Shown one piece after another: positions 1 to 14,569 of a stretch of DNA of 64,000 bases (its first letter is position 1; every line of letters starts with the position of its first letter). This DNA is from Mastigias papua (Eukaryota; Cnidaria; Scyphozoa; Rhizostomeae; Mastigiidae). Where the stretch lies: positions 6,460,517 to 6,524,516 of the forward strand of contig OZ025278.1 in assembly GCA_964019165.1 (NCBI GenBank), written 5' to 3'. The notes beneath the pieces are model-generated. The model was not told where the DNA came from. It ran no database searches and was given only the letters and a program-made list of their open reading frames with translations. The translations under genes and the position numbers were made by a program.

Positions 1-3000
1 GATCTGCAATCACCATCTGACGGGACTGATTGGACACCAACTGATTGTGATCTGTAATCACTAACTGAAGGGATTGATTAGACACCAACTGATTGTGATC
101 TGTAGCCACCAACTGATTGGACGCAAACTGAATGTGATCTGAAATCACCAACTGACAGGACTGATTGGACACCAACTGATTGTGATCTGTAATCAGCAAC
201 TGATTGGACACCAACTGATTGTGATCTGTAATCAACAACTGACGTGACTGATTGGAGACCAACTGAATTTGATCTGTAATCACCAACTGACTGGAGACCA
301 ACTGATTGTGATCTGTAATTACCAACTGACAGGACTGATTGGACACCAACTGATTGTGATCTGTAATCACCAACTGATTGGACACCAACTGATTGTAATC
401 ACTAACTGTAGGGATTGATTGGACACCAACTGATTGTGATCTGTGACCACCAACTGATTGGACACCAACTGAATGTGATCTGAAATCACCATCTGACGGG
501 ACTGAATGGACACCAACTGAATGTGATCTGCAATCACTAACTGAAGGGATTGATTAGACACCAACTGATTGTGATCTGTAGCCACCAACTGATTGGACGC
601 AAACTGAATGTGATCTGAAATCACCAACTGATACGACTGATTGGACACCAACTGATTGTGATCTGTAATCACCAACTGATGGACACCAACTGATTGTGAT
701 CTGTAAACACTAACTTAAGGGATTGATTAGACAGCAACTTATTGTTATCTGTAGCCACCAATTGATTGGACACCAACTGATTGTGATCTGTAATCACCAA
801 CTGAAGGGATTGATTAGACACCAACTGAATGTGATCTGCAATCACCATCTGACGGGACTGATTGGACACCAACTGATTGTGATCTGTAATCACTAACTGA
901 AGGGATTGATTAGACACCAACTGATTGTGATCTGTAGCCACGAACTGATTGGACGCAAACTGAATGTGATCTGAAATCACCAACTGACAGGACTGATTGG
1001 ACACCAACTGATTGTGATCTGTAATCAGCAACTGATTGGACACCAACTGATTGTGATCTGTAATCAACAACTGACGTGACTGATTGGAGACCAACTGAAT
1101 TTGATCTGTAATCACCAACTGACTGGAGACCAACTGATTGTGATCTGTAATTACCAACTGACAGGACTGATTGGACACCAACTGATTGTGATCTGTAATC
1201 ACCAACTGATTGGACACCAACTGATTGTAATCACTAACTGTAGGGATTGATTGGACACCAACTGATTGTGATCTGTGACCACCAACTGATTGGACACCAT
1301 CTGAATGTGATCTGAAATCACCAACAGACGTGACTGATTGGATACCAACTGATTGTGATCTCTAATCACCAACTGACTCGACACCAATTGAATGTAATCT
1401 GAATTCACCAACTGACGGGACTGATTGGAGACCAACTAAATTTGATTTGTAAGCACCAACTGACTGGAGACCAACTGATTGTGATCTGTAATTACCAACT
1501 GACAGGACTGATTGGACACCAACTGATTGTGATCTGTAATCACCAACTGATTGGACACCAACTGATTGTAATCACTAACTATAGGAATTGATTGGACACC
1601 AACTGATTGTGATCTGTAACCACCACCTGATTGGACGCAAACTGAATGTGATCTGAAATCACCAACTGATACGACTGATTGGACACCAACTGATTGTGAT
1701 CTGTAATCACCAACTGATGGACACCAACTGATTGTGATCTGTAAACACTAACTTAAGGGATTGATTAGACAGCAACTTATTGTTATCTGTAGCCACCAAT
1801 TGATTGGACACCAACTGATTGTGATCTGTAATCACCAACTGAAGGGATTGATTAGACACCAACTGAATGTGATCTGCAATCACCATCTGACGGGACTGAT
1901 TGGACACCAACTGATTGTGATCTGTAATCACTAACTGAAGGGATTGATTAGACACCAACTGATTGTGATCTGTAGCCACGAACTGATTGGACGCAAACTG
2001 AATGTGATCTGAAATCACCAACTGACAGGACTGATTGGACACCAACTGATTGTGATCTGTAATCAGCAACTGATTGGACACCAACTGATTGTGATCTGTA
2101 ATCAACAACTGACGTGACTGATTGGAGACCAACTGAATTTGATCTGTAATCACCAACTGACTGGAGACCAACTGATTGTGATCTGTAATTACCAACTGAC
2201 AGGACTGATTGGACACCAACTGATTGTGATCTGTAATCACCAACTGATTGGACACCAACTGATTGTAATCACTAACTGTAGGGATTGATTGGACACCAAC
2301 TGATTGTGATCTGTGACCACCAACTGATTGGACACCATCTGAATGTGATCTGAAATCACCAACAGACGTGACTGATTGGATACCAACTGATTGTGATCTG
2401 TAATCACCAACTGACTCGACACCAATTGAATGTAATCTGAATTCACCAACTGACGGGACTGATTGGAGACCAACTGAATTTGATTTGTAAGCACCAACTG
2501 ACTGGAGACCAACTGATTGTGATCTGTAATTACCAACTGACAGGACTGATTGGACACCAACTGATTGTGATCTGTAATCACCAACTGATTGGACACCAAC
2601 TGATTGTAATCACTAACTGTAGGAATTGATTGGACACCAACTGATTGTGATCTGTAACCACCACCTGATTGGACACCAACTGAATGTGATCTGAAATCAC
2701 CAACAGACGTGACTGATTGGATACCAACTGATTGTGATCTGTAGTCACCAACTAACTCGACACCAATTGAATGTAATCTGAATTCACCAACTGACGGGAC
2801 TGATTGGACACCAACTGATTGTGATCTGTAATCACCAACTGATTGGAAACCAACTGAATGTGATCTGTAATCACCACCTGACTGGACATCAACTTATTGT
2901 GATCTGTAATCACCAAATGACGGGACTGATTGGAGACCAACGGAATGTGATCTGAAATCACCAACTGACGGGACTGATTGGAGACCAACTGATTGTGATC

Positions 3001-6000
3001 TCTAATCACCAACTGATTGGACACCAACTGATTGTGATCTGTAGTCACAAACTGAAGGGACTGATTGAACACCAACTGAATGTGATCTGTAATCACCAAC
3101 TGATTGGACACCAGCTGAATGTGATCTGTAATCACCATCTGACGGGACTGAATGGACACCAACTGAATGTGATCTGTAATCACTAACTGAAGGGATTGAT
3201 TAGACACCAACTGATTGTGATCTGTAGCCACGAACTGATTGGACGCAAACTGTATGTGATCTGAAATCACCAACTGACAGGACTGATTGGACACCAACTG
3301 ATTGTGATCTGTAATTACCAACTGATTGCACACCAACTGATTGTAATCACTAACTGTAGGGATTGATTGGACACCAACCGATTGTGATCTGTAATCACCA
3401 ACTGATTGGACACCAACTGAATGTGATCTGCAATCACCATCTGACGGGACTGATTGGACACCAACTGAATGTGATCTGTAATCACTAACTGAAGGGATTG
3501 ATTAGACACCAACTGATTGTGATCTGTAGCCACCAACTGATTGGACGCAAACTGAATGTGATCTGAAGTCACCAACTGATACGGCTGATTGGACACCAAC
3601 TGATTGTGATCTGTAATCAACAAATGATGGACACCAACTGATTGTGATCTGTAAACACTAACTTAAGGGATTGATTAGACAGCAACTTATTGTTATCTGT
3701 AGCCACCAATTGATTGGACACCAACTGATTGTGATCTGCAATCACCATCTGACGGGACTGATTGGACACCAACTGATTGTGATCTGTAATCACTAACTGA
3801 AGGGATTGATTAGACACCAACTGATTGTGATCTGTAGCCACCAACTGATTGGACGCAAACTGAATGTGATCTGAAATCACCAACTGACAGGACTGATTGG
3901 ACACCAACTGATTGTGATCTGTAATCAGCAACTGATTGGACACCAACTGATTGTGATCTGTAATCAACAACTGACGTGACTGATTGGAGACCAACTGAAT
4001 TTGATCTGTAATCACCAACTGACTGGAGACCAACTGATTGTGATCTGTAATTACCAACTGACAGGACTGATTGGACACCAACTGATTGTGATCTGTAATC
4101 ACCAACTGATTGGACACCAACTGATTGTAATCACTAACTGTAGGGATTGATTGGACACCAACTGATTGTGATCTGTGACCACCAACTGATTGGACACCAA
4201 CTGAATGTGATCTGAAATCACCATCTGACGGGACTGAATGGACACCAACTGAATGTGATCTGCAATCACTAACTGAAGGGATTGATTAGACACCAACTGA
4301 TTGTGATCTGTAGCCACCAACTGATTGGACGCAAACTGAATGTGATCTGAAATCACCAACTGATACGACTGATTGGACACCAACTGATTGTGATCTGTAA
4401 TCACCAACTGATGGACACCAACTGATTGTGATCTGTAAACACTAACTTAAGGGATTGATTAGACAGCAACTTATTGTTATCTGTAGCCACCAATTGATTG
4501 GACACCAACTGATTGTGATCTGTAATCACCAACTGAAGGGATTGATTAGACACCAACTGAATGTGATCTGCAATCACCATCTGACGGGACTGATTGGACA
4601 CCAACTGATTGTGATCTGTAATCACTAACTGAAGGGATTGATTAGACACCAACTGATTGTGATCTGTAGCCACGAACTGATTGGACGCAAACTGAATGTG
4701 ATCTGAAATCACCAACTGACAGGACTGATTGGACACCAACTGATTGTGATCTGTAATCAGCAACTGATTGGACACCAACTGATTGTGATCTGTAATCAAC
4801 AACTGACGTGACTGATTGGAGACCAACTGAATTTGATCTGTAATCACCAACTGACTGGAGACCAACTGATTGTGATCTGTAATTACCAACTGACAGGACT
4901 GATTGGACACCAACTGATTGTGATCTGTAATCACCAACTGATTGGACACCAACTGATTGTAATCACTAACTGTAGGGATTGATTGGACACCAACTGATTG
5001 TGATCTGTGACCACCAACTGATTGGACACCATCTGAATGTGATCTGAAATCACCAACAGACGTGACTGATTGGATACCAACTGATTGTGATCTGTAATCA
5101 CCAACTGACTCGACACCAATTGAATGTAATCTGAATTCACCAACTGACGGGACTGATTGGAGACCAACTGAATTTGATTTGTAAGCACCAACTGACTGGA
5201 GACCAACTGATTGTGATCTGTAATTACCAACTGACAGGACTGATTGGACACCAACTGATTGTGATCTGTAATCACCAACTGATTGGACACCAACTGATTG
5301 TAATCACTAACTATAGGAATTGATTGGACACCAACTGATTGTGATCTGTAACCACCACCTGATTGGACACCAACTGAATGTGATCTGAAATCACCAACAG
5401 ACGTGACTGATTGGATACCATCTGATTGTGATCTGTAGTCACCAACTAACTCGACACCAATTGAATGTAATCTGACTTCACCAACTGACGGGACTGATTG
5501 GACACCAACTGATTGTGATCTGTAATCACCAACTGATTGGAAACCAACTGAATGTGATCTGTAATCACCAACTAACTGGACATCAACTTATTGTGATCTG
5601 TAATCACCAAATGACGGGACTGATTGGAGACCAACGGAATGTGATCTGAAATCACCAACTGACGGGACTTATTGGAGACCAACTGATTGTGATCTCTAAT
5701 CACCAACTGATTGGACACCAACTGATTGTGATCTGTAGTCACAAACTGAAGGGACTGATTGAACGCCAACTGAATGTGATCTGTAATCACCAACTGATTG
5801 GACACCAACTGAATGTGATCTGTAATCACCATCTGACGGGACTGAATGGACACCAACTGAATGTGATCTGTAATCACTAACTGAAGGGATTGATTAGACA
5901 CCAACTGATTGTGATCTGTAGCCACGAACTGATTGGACGCAAACTGTATGTGATCTGAAATCACCAACTGACAGGACTGATTGGACACCAACTGATTGTG

Positions 6001-9000
6001 ATCTGTAATTACCAACTGATTGCACACCAACTGATTGTAATCGCTAACTGTAGGAATTGATTGGACACCAACTGATTGTGATCTGTAACCACCACCTGAT
6101 TGGACACCAACTGAATGTGATCTGAAATCACCAACAGACGTGACTCATTGGATACCAACTGATTGTGATCTGTAGTCACCAACTAACTCGACACCAATTG
6201 AATGTGATCTGAAATCACCAACTGACAGGACTGATTGGACACCAACTGATTGTGATCTGTAATCAGGAACTGATTGGACACCAACTGATTGTGATCTGTA
6301 ATCAACAACTGACGGGACTGATTGGAGACCAACTGAATTTGATCTGTAATCACCAACTGACTGGAGACCAACTGATTGTGATCTGTAATTACCAACTGAC
6401 AGGACTGATTGGACACCAACTGATTGTGATCTGTAATCACCAACTGATTGGACACCAACTGATTGTAATCACTAACTATAGGAATTGATTGGACACCAAC
6501 TGATTGTGATCTGTAACCACCACCTGATTGGACACCAACTGAATGTGATCTGAAATCATCAACAGACGTGACTGTTTGGATACCAACTGATTGTGATCTG
6601 TAGTCACCAACTAACTCGACACCAATTGAATGTAATCTGAATTCACCAACTGACGGGACTGATTGGACACCAACTGATTGTGATCTGTAATCACCAACTG
6701 ATTGGAAACCAACTGAATGTGATCTGTAATCACCACCTGACTGGACATCAACTTATTGTGATCTGTAATCACCAAATGACGGGACTGATTGGAGACCAAC
6801 GGAATGTGATCTGAAATCACCAACTGACGGGACTGATTGGAGACCAACTGATTGTGATCTCTAATCACCAACTGATTGGACACCAACTGATTGTGATCTG
6901 TAGTCACAAACTGAAGGGACTGATTGAACACCAACTGAATGTGATCTGTAATCACCAACTGATTGGACACCAGCTGAATGTGATCTGTAATCACCATCTG
7001 ACGGGACTGAATGGACACCAACTGAATGTGATCTGTAATCACTAACTGAAGGGATTGATTAGACACCAACTGATTGTGATTTGTAGCCACGAACTGATTG
7101 GACGCAAACTGTATGTGATCTGAAATCACCAACTGACAGGACTGATTGGACACCAACTGATTGTGATCTGTAATTACCAACTGATTGCACACCAACTGAT
7201 TGTAATCACTAACTGTAGGGATTGATTGGACACCAACCGATTGTGATCTGTAATCACCAACTGATTGGACACCAACTGAATGTGATCTGCAATCACCATC
7301 TGACGGGACTGATTGGACACCAACTGAATGTGATCTGTAATCACTAACTGAAGGGATTGATTAGACACCAACTGATTGTGATCTGTAGCCACCAACTGAT
7401 TGGACGCAAACTGAATGTGATCTGAAATCACCAACTGACAGGACTGATTGGACACCAACTGATTGTGATCTGTAATCAGCAACTGATTGGACACCAACTG
7501 ATTGTGATCTGTAATCAACAACTGACGTGACTGATTGGAGACCAACTGAATTTGATCTGTAATCACCAACTGACTGGAGACCAACTGATTGTGATCTGTA
7601 ATTACCAACTGACAGGACTGATTGGACACCAACTGATTGTGATCTGTAATCACCAACTGATTGGACACCAACTGATTGTAATCACTAACTGTAGGGATTG
7701 ATTGGACACCAACTGATTGTGATCTGTGACCACCAACGGATTGGACACCAACTGACTGTGATCTGAAATCACCAACAGACGTGACTGATTGGATACCAAC
7801 TGATTGTGATCTGTAATCACCAACTGACTCGACACCAATTGAATGTAATCTGAATTCACCAACTGACGGGACTGATTGGAGACCAACTGAATTTGATTTG
7901 TAAGCACCAACTGACTGGAGACCAACTGATTGTGATCTGTAATTACCAACTGACAGGACTGATTGGACACCAACTGATTGTGATCTGTAATCACCAACTG
8001 ATTGGACACCAACTGATTGTAATCACTAACTATAGAAATTGATTGGACACCAACTGATTGTGATCTGTAACCACCACCTGATTGGACACCAACTGATTGT
8101 GATCTGAAATCACCAACAGACGTGACTGATTGGATACCAACTGATTGTGATCTGTAGTCACCAACTAACTCGACACCAATTGAATGTAATCTGAATTCAC
8201 CAACTGACGGGACTGATTGGACACCAACTGATTGTGATCTGTAATCACCAACTGATTGGAAACCAACTGAATGTGATCTGTAATCACCAACTGACTGGAC
8301 ATCAACTTATTGTGATCTGTAATCACCAACTGACGGGACTGATTGGACACCAACGGAATGTGATCTGAAATCACCAACTGACGGGACTGATTGGAGACCA
8401 ACTGATTGTGATCTCTAATCACCAACTGATTGGACACCAACTGATTGTGATCTGTAGTCACAAACTGAAGGGACTGATTGAACACCAACTGAATGTGATC
8501 TGTAATCACCAACTGATTGGACACCAACTGATTGTGATCTGTAATCACCAACTGAATTGATTGATTGGACACCAACTGAATGTGATCTGTAATCACTAAC
8601 TGATTGGACACCAACTGAATGTGATCTGAAATCACCATCTGACGGGACTGAATGGACACCAACTGAATGTGATCTGTAATCACTAACTGAAGGGATTGAT
8701 TAGACACCAACTGATTGTGATCTGTAGCCACGAACTGATTGGACGCAAACTGTATGTGATCTGAAATCACCAACTGACAGGACTGATTGGACACCAACTG
8801 ATTGTGATCTGTAATCACCAACTGATGGACACCAACTGATTGTGATCTGTAATCACTAACTTAAGGGATTGATTAGACAGCAACTTATTGTTATCTGTAG
8901 CCACCAATTGATTGGACACCAACTGATTGTGATCTGTAATCACCAACTGAAGGGATTGATTAGACACCAACTGAATGTGATCTGCAATCACCATCTGACG

Positions 9001-9714
9001 GGACTGATTGGACACCAACTGATTGTGATCTGTAATCATCAACTGATTGGACACCAACTGATTGTGATCTGTAATCACTAACTGAAGGGATTGATTAGAC
9101 ACCAACTGATTGTGATCTGTAGCCACCAACTGATTGGACGCAAACTGAATGTGATCTGAAATCACCAACTGACAGGACTGATTGGACACCAACTGATTGG
9201 GATCTGTAATCACCAACTGATTAGACACCAACTGATTGTGATCTGTAATCAACAACTGAATGGACTGATTGGACACCAAGTGAATGTGATCTGTAATCAC
9301 CAACTGATTGGACACCAACTGAGTGTGATCTGTAATCACCAACTGAAGGGATTGATTGGACACCAAGTGAATGTGATCTGTAATCACCATCTGATTGGAC
9401 ACCAACTGAGTGTGATCTGTAATCACCAACTGAAGGGATTGATTAGACACGAACTGAATGTGATCTGCAATCACCATCTGACAAGACTGATTGGACACCA
9501 ACTGACTGTGATCTGAAGTCACCAACTGATTGGACACCAACTGAGTGTGATCTGTAATCACCAACTGATTGGACACCAACTGAATGTGATCTGTAATCAC
9601 CAACTGACGAGATTGATTGGACACCAACTGATTGTGATCTGTAATCACCAACTGACGGGATTGATTGGACATCAACTGAATGTGACGTGAAATCACCAAC
9701 TGACGGGACGTCCA
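1..9714. repeat. Minisatellite block of 39/48-bp units with higher-order copies
   Basis: The block is a continuous tandem array. The basic units are 39 bp and 48 bp; the longer one carries an extra 9 bp of the form ACGGGACTG. Both lengths are multiples of three, so the minus strand reads as 13- and 16-residue repeats around QLVITDHNQLVSN. Occasional 38-bp and 32-bp units break the frame. Higher-order structure is clear: 669-1220, 1707-2258 and 4401-4952 encode the same 183 residues (offsets 1038 and 2694 bp), and 367-675 recurs at 4099-4407. Each unit contains a TGATT-N9-AATCA dyad. The array runs off the left window edge and ends near 9714 in unique sequence. I treat it as satellite DNA rather than a gene, because every long reading frame is explained by unit length. 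Confidence 0.95.
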
Positions 9715-11640
9715 TATAATGGTTTCTGCTCTCCTCATGATGCGTGTAGGTATGCATACCTCCATGTCCCAAGTCTAGTAACTGTATTGCTGCATCCAAC
9801 TTGCTGTTCCTAGGCACAAAGCATATCATAGACCGCTGTTGAGACGTTCCACTTGTCTTCGAATATTATCTAGCTCTTGCTTGCTTACTTAACAACAAGG
9901 ACTGACTACAATGCACTACAGCACTAAAATAGCTACAAGTAGTAAAATACAGGATAAAATATTAACTACAGCTCGGTACGGACCACTCAGAGTGTTGGGA
10001 ATCTTGCCTAACACAGTGAACCGATAGGCTAACTAGAGGACTGTATGCTAAAAACCTTATCCTAGGTGCCGGATTCGTACCTATCCTTACACCAACAATG
10101 TAGGTAAAACACAAGAGATGACACTAGATTACAGAACTTAAGGTTCAAATTATTGTCTCAGCAACGAATATGTATACAAAGATGAATGAAAACTACATTA
10201 AACAACGATAAGAATGATGTCTAAAACCTTACTTAATTTGGGACGTACGACTTTTAGGGATGGATAGCTAAAGGTAGATGCAAATCCGCTACCTTTTTAC
10301 TAGCAAAACACTAAAATACTATCAATACTTTGGATAGGGTGTGTACACTAACTGCCTATGTGTACACCAATAACAATGAACACGATCGGGGTATCCAATA
10401 TATATCTCTAATCGAAACTACCAATACAATATAAAGAAGTTCATTCAATAAGGCTTCATAAAAGCGCTTTCTTATTGTGTCCACTGAACAACTTCCTTGT
10501 GAACTGTAGTAGAGTTCGTTGTGATGATTATGATGATCCCAGCTGGATCTCAGCTATACTCGACTAACTTGGGCGCCTTACGCAAATAGAAAAGGAACTC
10601 ACGATTACACAATAGCTTTTTCAGCACGGTCTTGTTTTCTTTTCTTGCCTTTGCTGCACCGGCTTACCCTTTCCTCGGATACACAAACTGTACCATAGAG
10701 TGACGGTCACTCTACAAACTAGAGCACGTCTCACACTCACACATGCACTAGAGTATGCTAAGACTTCGATAGATTTTTTAGAAGTAGCAGAAGTAGAAGT
10801 CCCGTGAACAATAGGCGTGCTAGCTGCTTAAATAACCTATCTAAGGGGGATTGCCTATTGCTCCATGAAAAGTAAAGCGTTCTACGAATTACTATAACAA
10901 AAGACTACCAGTTACGTATTCATACCTATCATTTAAAATGTCATCGTTCCATTGTGTGCCACTGAGACTTGCTACGCTGTCATACGTCCTTCACGCACGT
11001 ATGGAAAGTTCTTTGACTATCCATATGGTCCATATTTACAACGAATAATCTAGAACCACACATGACTGTCCAAGGGCCCCATTGTCTCTGGTCATCCCCA
11101 GTACATTGCCTTGGGGCTTTTAATGAGAAAATGGGTAGGCGCAGTTCAGTGCACAGCTCCTCAATAGGATAGGAAACGCCTCCCTTATGAATTGTTCGAC
11201 GATTCTAATGACCATTTTATTTATTTCCGTGGAAAGTTTGTAGTCATGCCCCATGCCCATACACATAACTGAAATTAAGATGGGTTTGCATCCATGATAG
11301 TTGATCCGATCCAGATTCATTCAAATTTAGAGGAAGCACACTATGGAACACACTCCCGACATTATAAAATCTGCCACAAATGACCAACAGTTTAAAAACA
11401 GAATCAAAAATTGGACAGGATCTACGTGCTGTTGTATGGTGTGTAGATAAGCACTGTAAATAAGATCAGTCTGCCTGTAGTAGTTTTTAACTATTCCTTC
11501 TTTTTAGCCAACGTTAGATAAATGTATTATATTTATATTATTATATTAGAGAAGAGTCTTTTGCATGTCTATTCCCTACTTCGAAAGTGTGCTTTCTAGT
11601 TTGAGACCCGACGGTAATAAAGTATCATCATTAAAAAGTT
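9715..11640. other. Unassigned AT-rich sequence
   Basis: No ORF over 70 codons, RNA gene or transposon end was recognised here. A minus-strand reading frame from the first 50 bp (start near 9765) runs on into the satellite, but it is an effect of the array's open frame. The stretch probably contains old decayed repeats. Confidence 0.4.
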
Positions 11641-11930
11641 GCATAATTGGGAGCCCTCTATGAAACAAGCAAGATCATTGATATAACTGTTGAATAGTAG
11701 AGGACCTAGGACTGTTCCTTGTGGTACACCTGATGTGATCTCAAGTCAAGTTCTATATGTAGAATTAATTCTGATTCACAGTTTCCGAGATGTTAGGTAG
11801 TCGAAAATACGGCGTAGACTATCTATCCCAAAGCCATATGCCTTGAGCTTTGCTGTAAGAAGGTCGTTGGATAGGCAATGAAATGCCTTAGAGAGGTCCG
11901 TAATTACCATTCCAACTATTTCTTACTAAG
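11641..11930 (-). pseudogene. Decayed jockey/CR1-like LINE reverse transcriptase fragment
   Basis: The minus strand from about 11930 to 11641 reads, with stops and a frame slip, through conserved RT palm segments. Motif A appears as GMVITDLSKAFHCLSNDLL, with the catalytic Asp still present, followed by a KLKAYGFGIDSLRRI segment. Then comes the motif B signature SGVPQGTVLGPLLFNSYINDL. This is the classic order of the APE-type LINE fingers and palm (jockey/CR1 group). The copy is truncated on both sides, interrupted by a TGA after DYLTSRKL, and too broken to be expressed. It is an old insertion upstream of the NACHT-WD gene. Confidence 0.8.
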
Positions 11931-14000
11931 TACCTGAGTTTCCCTTCTCCCTCGCAGATAGAAATATGTCTATGTTGTTTTCATCTAGATGTAGGGAAAA
12001 TTTTTAGTTGTGAAAAGACATAAGTGCAACCCATGTTAGGCCTCAAACTGGTCCATTTCTCTACTTTTCCAAGGGTCTGCAGCCAGCAAATTACTTTTGG
12101 CAATAAACTTTTTAATTTTTTGTATTGCTATATCCCACGTAGTGTATGAAAGTATCTGATTGAGAGCACTGAATATTCGGGGAAATGTGACACAAGTGTT
12201 TTTGGGACTTATGTTTGCAATGAGACTCGACACAATAACTAAGCTAACACTACTTTCTTCACTTTAATGAAGTGAATTCGTTCCATTAAGTTTGCTTTAC
12301 AATAGAGCTGTATTGTTCTATTGGGCCTTTGCTTTTCTCAGTAAATGTCATTTTAACTAAAACTGTGCTCAAACTGTATTGTCAATAAAATCTACTATAC
12401 CTTTCTCAAATGTGACTGAAAACAACAAAGCCTTCTAACAGTTCACTATCATGGTGCCGTGACTTTTTCTAGCCTCTGTGAAAGTCATTGTAGTATTTGC
12501 AAGAAAGGAGCTTCAGATGAATTAAAAAGTCTGCCGACAACTAGTCTTGAAGTTATTTCTGTTCTGTATTGAACTGCTTCTACGCTGTGGGGTGAGGAGG
12601 AGCGAGCAGTAAACTTTTAAAAGGACTCTTTTGCAGATGATCAGTACTTTCGTCGGACTGTTAGTGTTAGTTTCTATTACGTTTTGCTGCTTGAAAGATC
12701 CCAAGGCATTTAACTAAAAAGCATCCTGACATGGATTCATAGTCAATTTAATTTCATTTAATTTCAATGCGTTTTTTGGAGGTTGCCGTTCAGCACAGCT
12801 GATTTTAATTGCTTCTTCTTGTAAAGCAGATATTATGCACACAGTTATTAAAACCAATGAAATATAAACATTTAGAATCCTATCATCGACAGTATATGCA
12901 TGTGTGTAAAAAATACAAAATCGATTACTTATAACCGAATTGAAATGAGGTGTGTATAGAAACCCGCAATAATTTATCTCTGAACTGTGTGTTGCTGAAG
13001 TGCTGATAGAATACAGAAGTTGTTTCAATAATGGACAACGAAACATTGTTATATTTTTCGAAATCCCCTGTACCTGATTATGCTGTTTAATAACAACTTA
13101 TACTGAGGGCTTGGTAAAAATTTGTCCTTATTGAAGAGAATCTGAAGGCCAGACTATATCTTTATGGGAGCACATACCTGCCCAATCAATATCTTGTGCA
13201 TTTTTCAATGTGCCTTCAGCAGTGGAAACCCTGTCCCCTGCCCCAGGCACGTGCAGGAACCCCGGGGTGTTGCTTTAGCATCCCCGCAATGAGAAGCAAT
13301 AGCTCCGGTTAAGTGCAGTAATACAGAATGCATGCAATGTCTTCCCCATATTGTTTGGTATTTCTCAATAGGCTGATCTTTCAAATTAGTGCTTTTTCTA
13401 GCAGGGTATGCCGTCCTAAAAAATTAACAAAAGGGGTTGTGTTGTAGGCCATTCTATTGACCAGGTCCAATGACCAAACATATTATTTCGTTCTAAACTA
13501 CTTCAAATGTAAATGCATACAGGTGATAAATAGGTATACAGACTTGATGTAAAGTATCAGGAAATCCGTAGGAGAAGATCGGTTCACACTACCAAGCTAG
13601 GAATTCATCAAACTAGCGTATGCTCATTGGAAGGGGCCTGAGCTCCCTTAGCACTCTTATGATATTAGCAAATGGGGCTGAGCTCCCCTGAATCCCCCTA
13701 CGCAGCACCCCAGATATCAAGGCAAATAATTCTACACCTGACTCCCATATACATTGAACAAAATGTAAGGCAAGTTATCTGTTTTGAGAACCGAATATGT
13801 ATTTAGCAGTGGAGTTAGTCAGAGATTCAAATTGCATGACAAAAGCTATTATTGGATTGTGTATTGGTGTTATTTGTTTGGTGTTTCTGTGATTGTTTGT
13901 TCATATGACATTTTATAAAAGTGGGTTGCATTTTTCGGATATTTTGTATTCCATGTTTGTTAACATATAATGATGTAATTAATGCTTAACTGTTTTCTAG
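11931..14000. other. Unassigned upstream region of the NACHT-WD gene
   Basis: Short minus-strand ORFs (up to 110 codons, 12714-13046) show no recognisable domain and no coding-like composition. A weakly repeated GAGCTCCC motif is seen near 13640 and 13690. Any promoter and 5' UTR exon of the downstream gene should lie here or further left, because the first assigned exon begins with a splice acceptor. I could not identify a core promoter. Confidence 0.4.
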
Positions 14001-14035
14001 GAATGAAATGGAAGCATATGGATCTAGAGTTACCG
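14001..14035 (+). CDS. NWD1-like gene, first assigned exon with candidate start codon
   Basis: A good acceptor (TGTTTTCTAG) ends at 14000 and a donor GTAGG begins at 14036. The ATG at 14008 encodes MEAYGSRVT and leaves phase 1, matching the next exon at 14285. The ATG at 14003 would put the next exon in a frame with an early stop, so it is not used. Because the exon starts at an acceptor, a 5' UTR exon or more coding sequence may exist upstream. Confidence 0.6.
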
Positions 14036-14284
14036 GTAGGTGTATGACATTTACAAGAGTGTTCAATCATTTTCTCACATGTTCGTTGGACTTCTGTTCA
14101 TATATAGGTTTTAGATCGGTGTTCATTGTAACATGATGAAAAGTCACCGTTTATTTTATTCCTGCTTGAGGCTACAATTTGTTGGTAAGCTTCCTGATAC
14201 TTGACCACCCATTTCTATGAAACAGGCTATTGTTTATATCTGATCACTTGCATGAATTTTTGAGTTACAAAGTCATTCTTTTAG

Positions 14285-14569
14285 TTGAAGATGAAACTGC
14301 AGCCAAAAACAATCGCAAAAATGAAGTAACTGATGGCGACACTGATGAAGATGAGAGACCTTTGTCTATTCCGGTGAGGAATCATGGTGATAAATGCGAT
14401 AATAGTGAGAACCGGGATGAGGAACTCGAAACATCTGCTGATCAAGAAGTCACTGTTAACCAAGACGAAGAGGATGAAGAAGTCACTGTTAACCAAGACG
14501 AAGAAGATGGTGGATGTAATGATGATGGATGTAATGATGATGGAAGTGTTGTTAGCCAAAAGGAAGAAG
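14285..14569 (+). CDS. NWD1-like gene, acidic low-complexity exon
   Basis: The acceptor CATTCTTTTAG ends at 14284 and the donor is GTAAAAAG at 14570. The 95-codon exon is rich in Asp, Glu and Asn. It contains two copies of a VTVNQDEED segment and two of GCNDD, which are local in-frame duplications. No folded domain is expected, so this is a disordered acidic N-terminal tail. Assignment to the gene rests on phase agreement on both sides and the matching acidic character of the next exon. Confidence 0.75.

Noticed and set aside
2995..9516. Plus-strand HQLNVICNH repeat ORFs
   Set aside because: They are antisense reading frames of the same minisatellite.
1..9714. CRISPR-like array
   Set aside because: There are no unique spacers; neighbouring units are all variants of the same sequence and the locus is eukaryotic.
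367..9765. Repeat-rich minus-strand proteins of 78-316 residues
   Set aside because: Open frames follow from the 39/48-bp unit size; ends are set by unit-length variants and no start, splice or composition signal supports genes.
12036..13046. Short minus-strand ORFs of 60-110 codons
   Set aside because: No domain, no neighbouring exon structure and random-like composition.
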